Shown here in pieces: positions 31,581 to 32,764 of a stretch of 32,764 bases of DNA. Source of the stretch: Acidobacteriota bacterium (GTDB lineage: Bacteria > Acidobacteriota > Aminicenantia > JBFLYD01). Position 1 is the first letter of the stretch. Each line of letters begins with the position of its first letter. Where the stretch lies: NCBI GenBank assembly GCA_040756905.1, contig JBFLYD010000001.1, positions 1-32,764 on the forward strand, written 5' to 3'. The notes beneath the pieces were generated by a model. The model was given only the letters and a program-made list of their open reading frames with translations, was not told the origin of the DNA and made no database searches. The translations under genes and the position numbers were made by a program.

Positions 31581-32549
31581 CTAAACCACCACTGGAGCCA
31601 TATCGCTATCCCCGATCCTGTATCCTAATCCTTCAGTAAGGCCAGGGCGGCCTTCCCCCTGATCCGTTTCGCTGAAGCCACCAACCAAAAAGAAACGCCG
31701 TAACCAATGGGGGCACTTAAGTAGTTTTCCCTTTGAGTCGAACATCGGAAACCGATTTTGCCGAATACCTTTAAAACCCTTAAAAGGAAAGTTAAAGATC
31801 AAAACCTGTGCCGCCGCTCCTCCAGAGTATTCCAACTCGGGCTTCCAGCCACGAAACCCACCTCCGAAGGCAAACCCTCCTGTGAAGTTTGCAAAGGTGT
31901 TCCACCTAACCTTTACAGATGGGTACTCGAATTCACAGCCTTTGGATTGGACACCAGCGATTTCTACATACAACGGCACGTGCGTCGGGAGGGCTCTTTC
32001 TCCTTCATAAAGGGGGAGTCTCAAGCGAATCTGATCAGAGTGAACGTTGTTCGGATCGGGAAAGTATGGTCTGCCTTCAAGCAAGATCACTACATCTGAG
32101 TTTTCCGAAAAGCCGAAGCCATTGATGACGAGATCGGTATCCTCAACCTTAGCCCACTGGATGAAGGGCTTATTAATTGTCGCTACGGACTTTTCTACGA
32201 ACCCCTCTCCATTTTTGTATTTGACTTTGTACCACTTCCACTTTGGGTAGCTCCCGATGAGTGGTAGGCTATCCCCCTTTTTTACGATACCGAGGGACTC
32301 GGCATCCAGGCTGGGTAATTTTCGCACATGGGTATTGTCTACGTTTATTTCCACAAAAAATTCCCCTGAGGGGGGTTGTTGCCACTTATCACAGAGAGGT
32401 AGGGCCGTATCCGCTGTCTGAGACTCGAGCCCGCATTTCGCAAGGAGAGGACCATTAGGTCCAAGTAACAAAAGGGCAAGCAGGAACACCATCCACACAC
32501 CTCCCGACATAACTAATGCACTTAAAATCTTCACTCTTTTTAGAAGCAT
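31581..32549 (-). CDS. Exported SH3-domain protein
   Basis: The 322-residue protein has AGGAGGG before the ATG. Its signal sequence or anchor is VMSGGVWMVFLLALLLLG, the mature start CGLESQ, and residues 65-125 are a bacterial SH3 domain (DNTHVRKLPSLDAESLGIVKKGDSLPL, WYKVKYKNGEGFVEKSVA). The region after 130 has an IPT/beta-sandwich flavour (LVINGFGFSENSDVVIL, PLYVEIAGVQSKG), and the Gly/Phe-rich tail is unusual. Such proteins bind the cell wall or the envelope. Its codon and base use are clearly more GC-rich than the neighbours, suggesting separate acquisition. The IS terminus begins 91 bases upstream. Confidence 0.72.
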   Translation of the reverse strand: MLLKRVKILSALVMSGGVWMVFLLALLLLGPNGPLLAKCGLESQTADTALPLCDKWQQPPSGEFFVEINVDNTHVRKLPSLDAESLGIVKKGDSLPLIGSYPKWKWYKVKYKNGEGFVEKSVATINKPFIQWAKVEDTDLVINGFGFSENSDVVILLEGRPYFPDPNNVHSDQIRLRLPLYEGERALPTHVPLYVEIAGVQSKGCEFEYPSVKVRWNTFANFTGGFAFGGGFRGWKPELEYSGGAAAQVLIFNFPFKGFKGIRQNRFPMFDSKGKLLKCPHWLRRFFLVGGFSETDQGEGRPGLTEGLGYRIGDSDMAPVVV

Positions 32550-32640
32550 TTTACCCTCCTATAGAAATGATTTATGTTATACAAAAACTTATCCATTTTC
32601 TCCGCATCTATATAACGCGTCGAATTCATTTCAATTCATG

Positions 32641-32764
32641 TGTATATTCCGATCCAAAGTGGCCATCGATTCCGATTCAAACCGGCCACTGATTCTGATT
32701 GAAAGTGGCCACCCATTCCGATTTATTCCGGCCACTTTTTCGATGAAATCAGAATTTGAAAAAG
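32641..32764. mobile_element. IS21-like insertion sequence terminus, right
   Basis: This is an exact inverted copy of 2-125. The element begins TGTATATTCC at 32641 and runs outward. The same end of the IS therefore faces inward at both edges of the window. Between the SH3 gene and this terminus (32550-32640) only an upstream region with a ribosome site is seen. Confidence 0.6.

Overview
The window looks like one contig from an AT-rich Gram-negative bacterium. A VWFA/TPR secreted protein of the acidobacterial type, an Oar-like TonB-dependent receptor with a carboxypeptidase-regulatory N-terminus, a protease-TPR fusion and a heptose pathway for LPS core point to Acidobacteriota, perhaps the Aminicenantia lineage. 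That placement is inferred from gene style only. Both ends carry the same 124-bp sequence in inverted orientation, with four tandem 23-25 bp repeat units and a TG terminus, as at IS21-type ends. The contig was probably cut at two copies of one insertion sequence.

Region 1 (126-5781, + strand) is a partly decayed secretion locus: the tail of a TPR gene cut by the IS, a TPR-VWFA protein, an S41 protease with a signal peptide and an apparent AUA start, a cysteine-rich peptide with Cys at exactly every fourth residue (CXXX repeat, RiPP-precursor-like), a TPR protein and the first 73 codons of an ABC exporter. The peptide gene has an amber codon right after its best start, and a one-base deletion that cuts off the last repeats.

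Region 2 (5820-9746, - strand) is a housekeeping block: tRNA-Lys(TTT), tRNA-Glu(TTC), then rfaE1, rfaE2, a GT9 heptosyltransferase, an isoprenylcysteine-methyltransferase-like membrane protein and a DUF3108 protein, tightly packed.

Region 3 (9784-19851) is a 10-kb integrated element bounded by a perfect 40-bp direct repeat of the 5' half of tRNA-Lys. It carries an integrase, an excisionase-like protein, two XRE-type proteins, a phage O-like initiator, a DnaB-like helicase, small proteins, a lipoprotein, a second tyrosine recombinase with its own HTH partner, and a repeat-rich 510-bp non-coding stretch. No capsid, terminase or conjugation gene is recognisable, so it resembles a phage satellite or integrative plasmid. 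The integrase gene runs into the tRNA and stops inside it. Its last codons contain a -35/-10 pair that can replace the tRNA promoter, which the insertion moved 10 kb away.

Region 4 (20129-25426, - strand) holds the Oar-like receptor, a doubly broken VWFA gene and a trypsin-like protease fused to many TPRs.

Region 5 (25836-32549) is accessory: an IS91-type transposase remnant, a ParD/ParE-like pair, a frameshifted gene, a VapBC pair next to a duplicated 100-bp sequence, a HEPN-domain protein, a SIR2-domain protein and a more GC-rich SH3-domain exported protein. The HEPN and SIR2 genes are plausible anti-phage functions.
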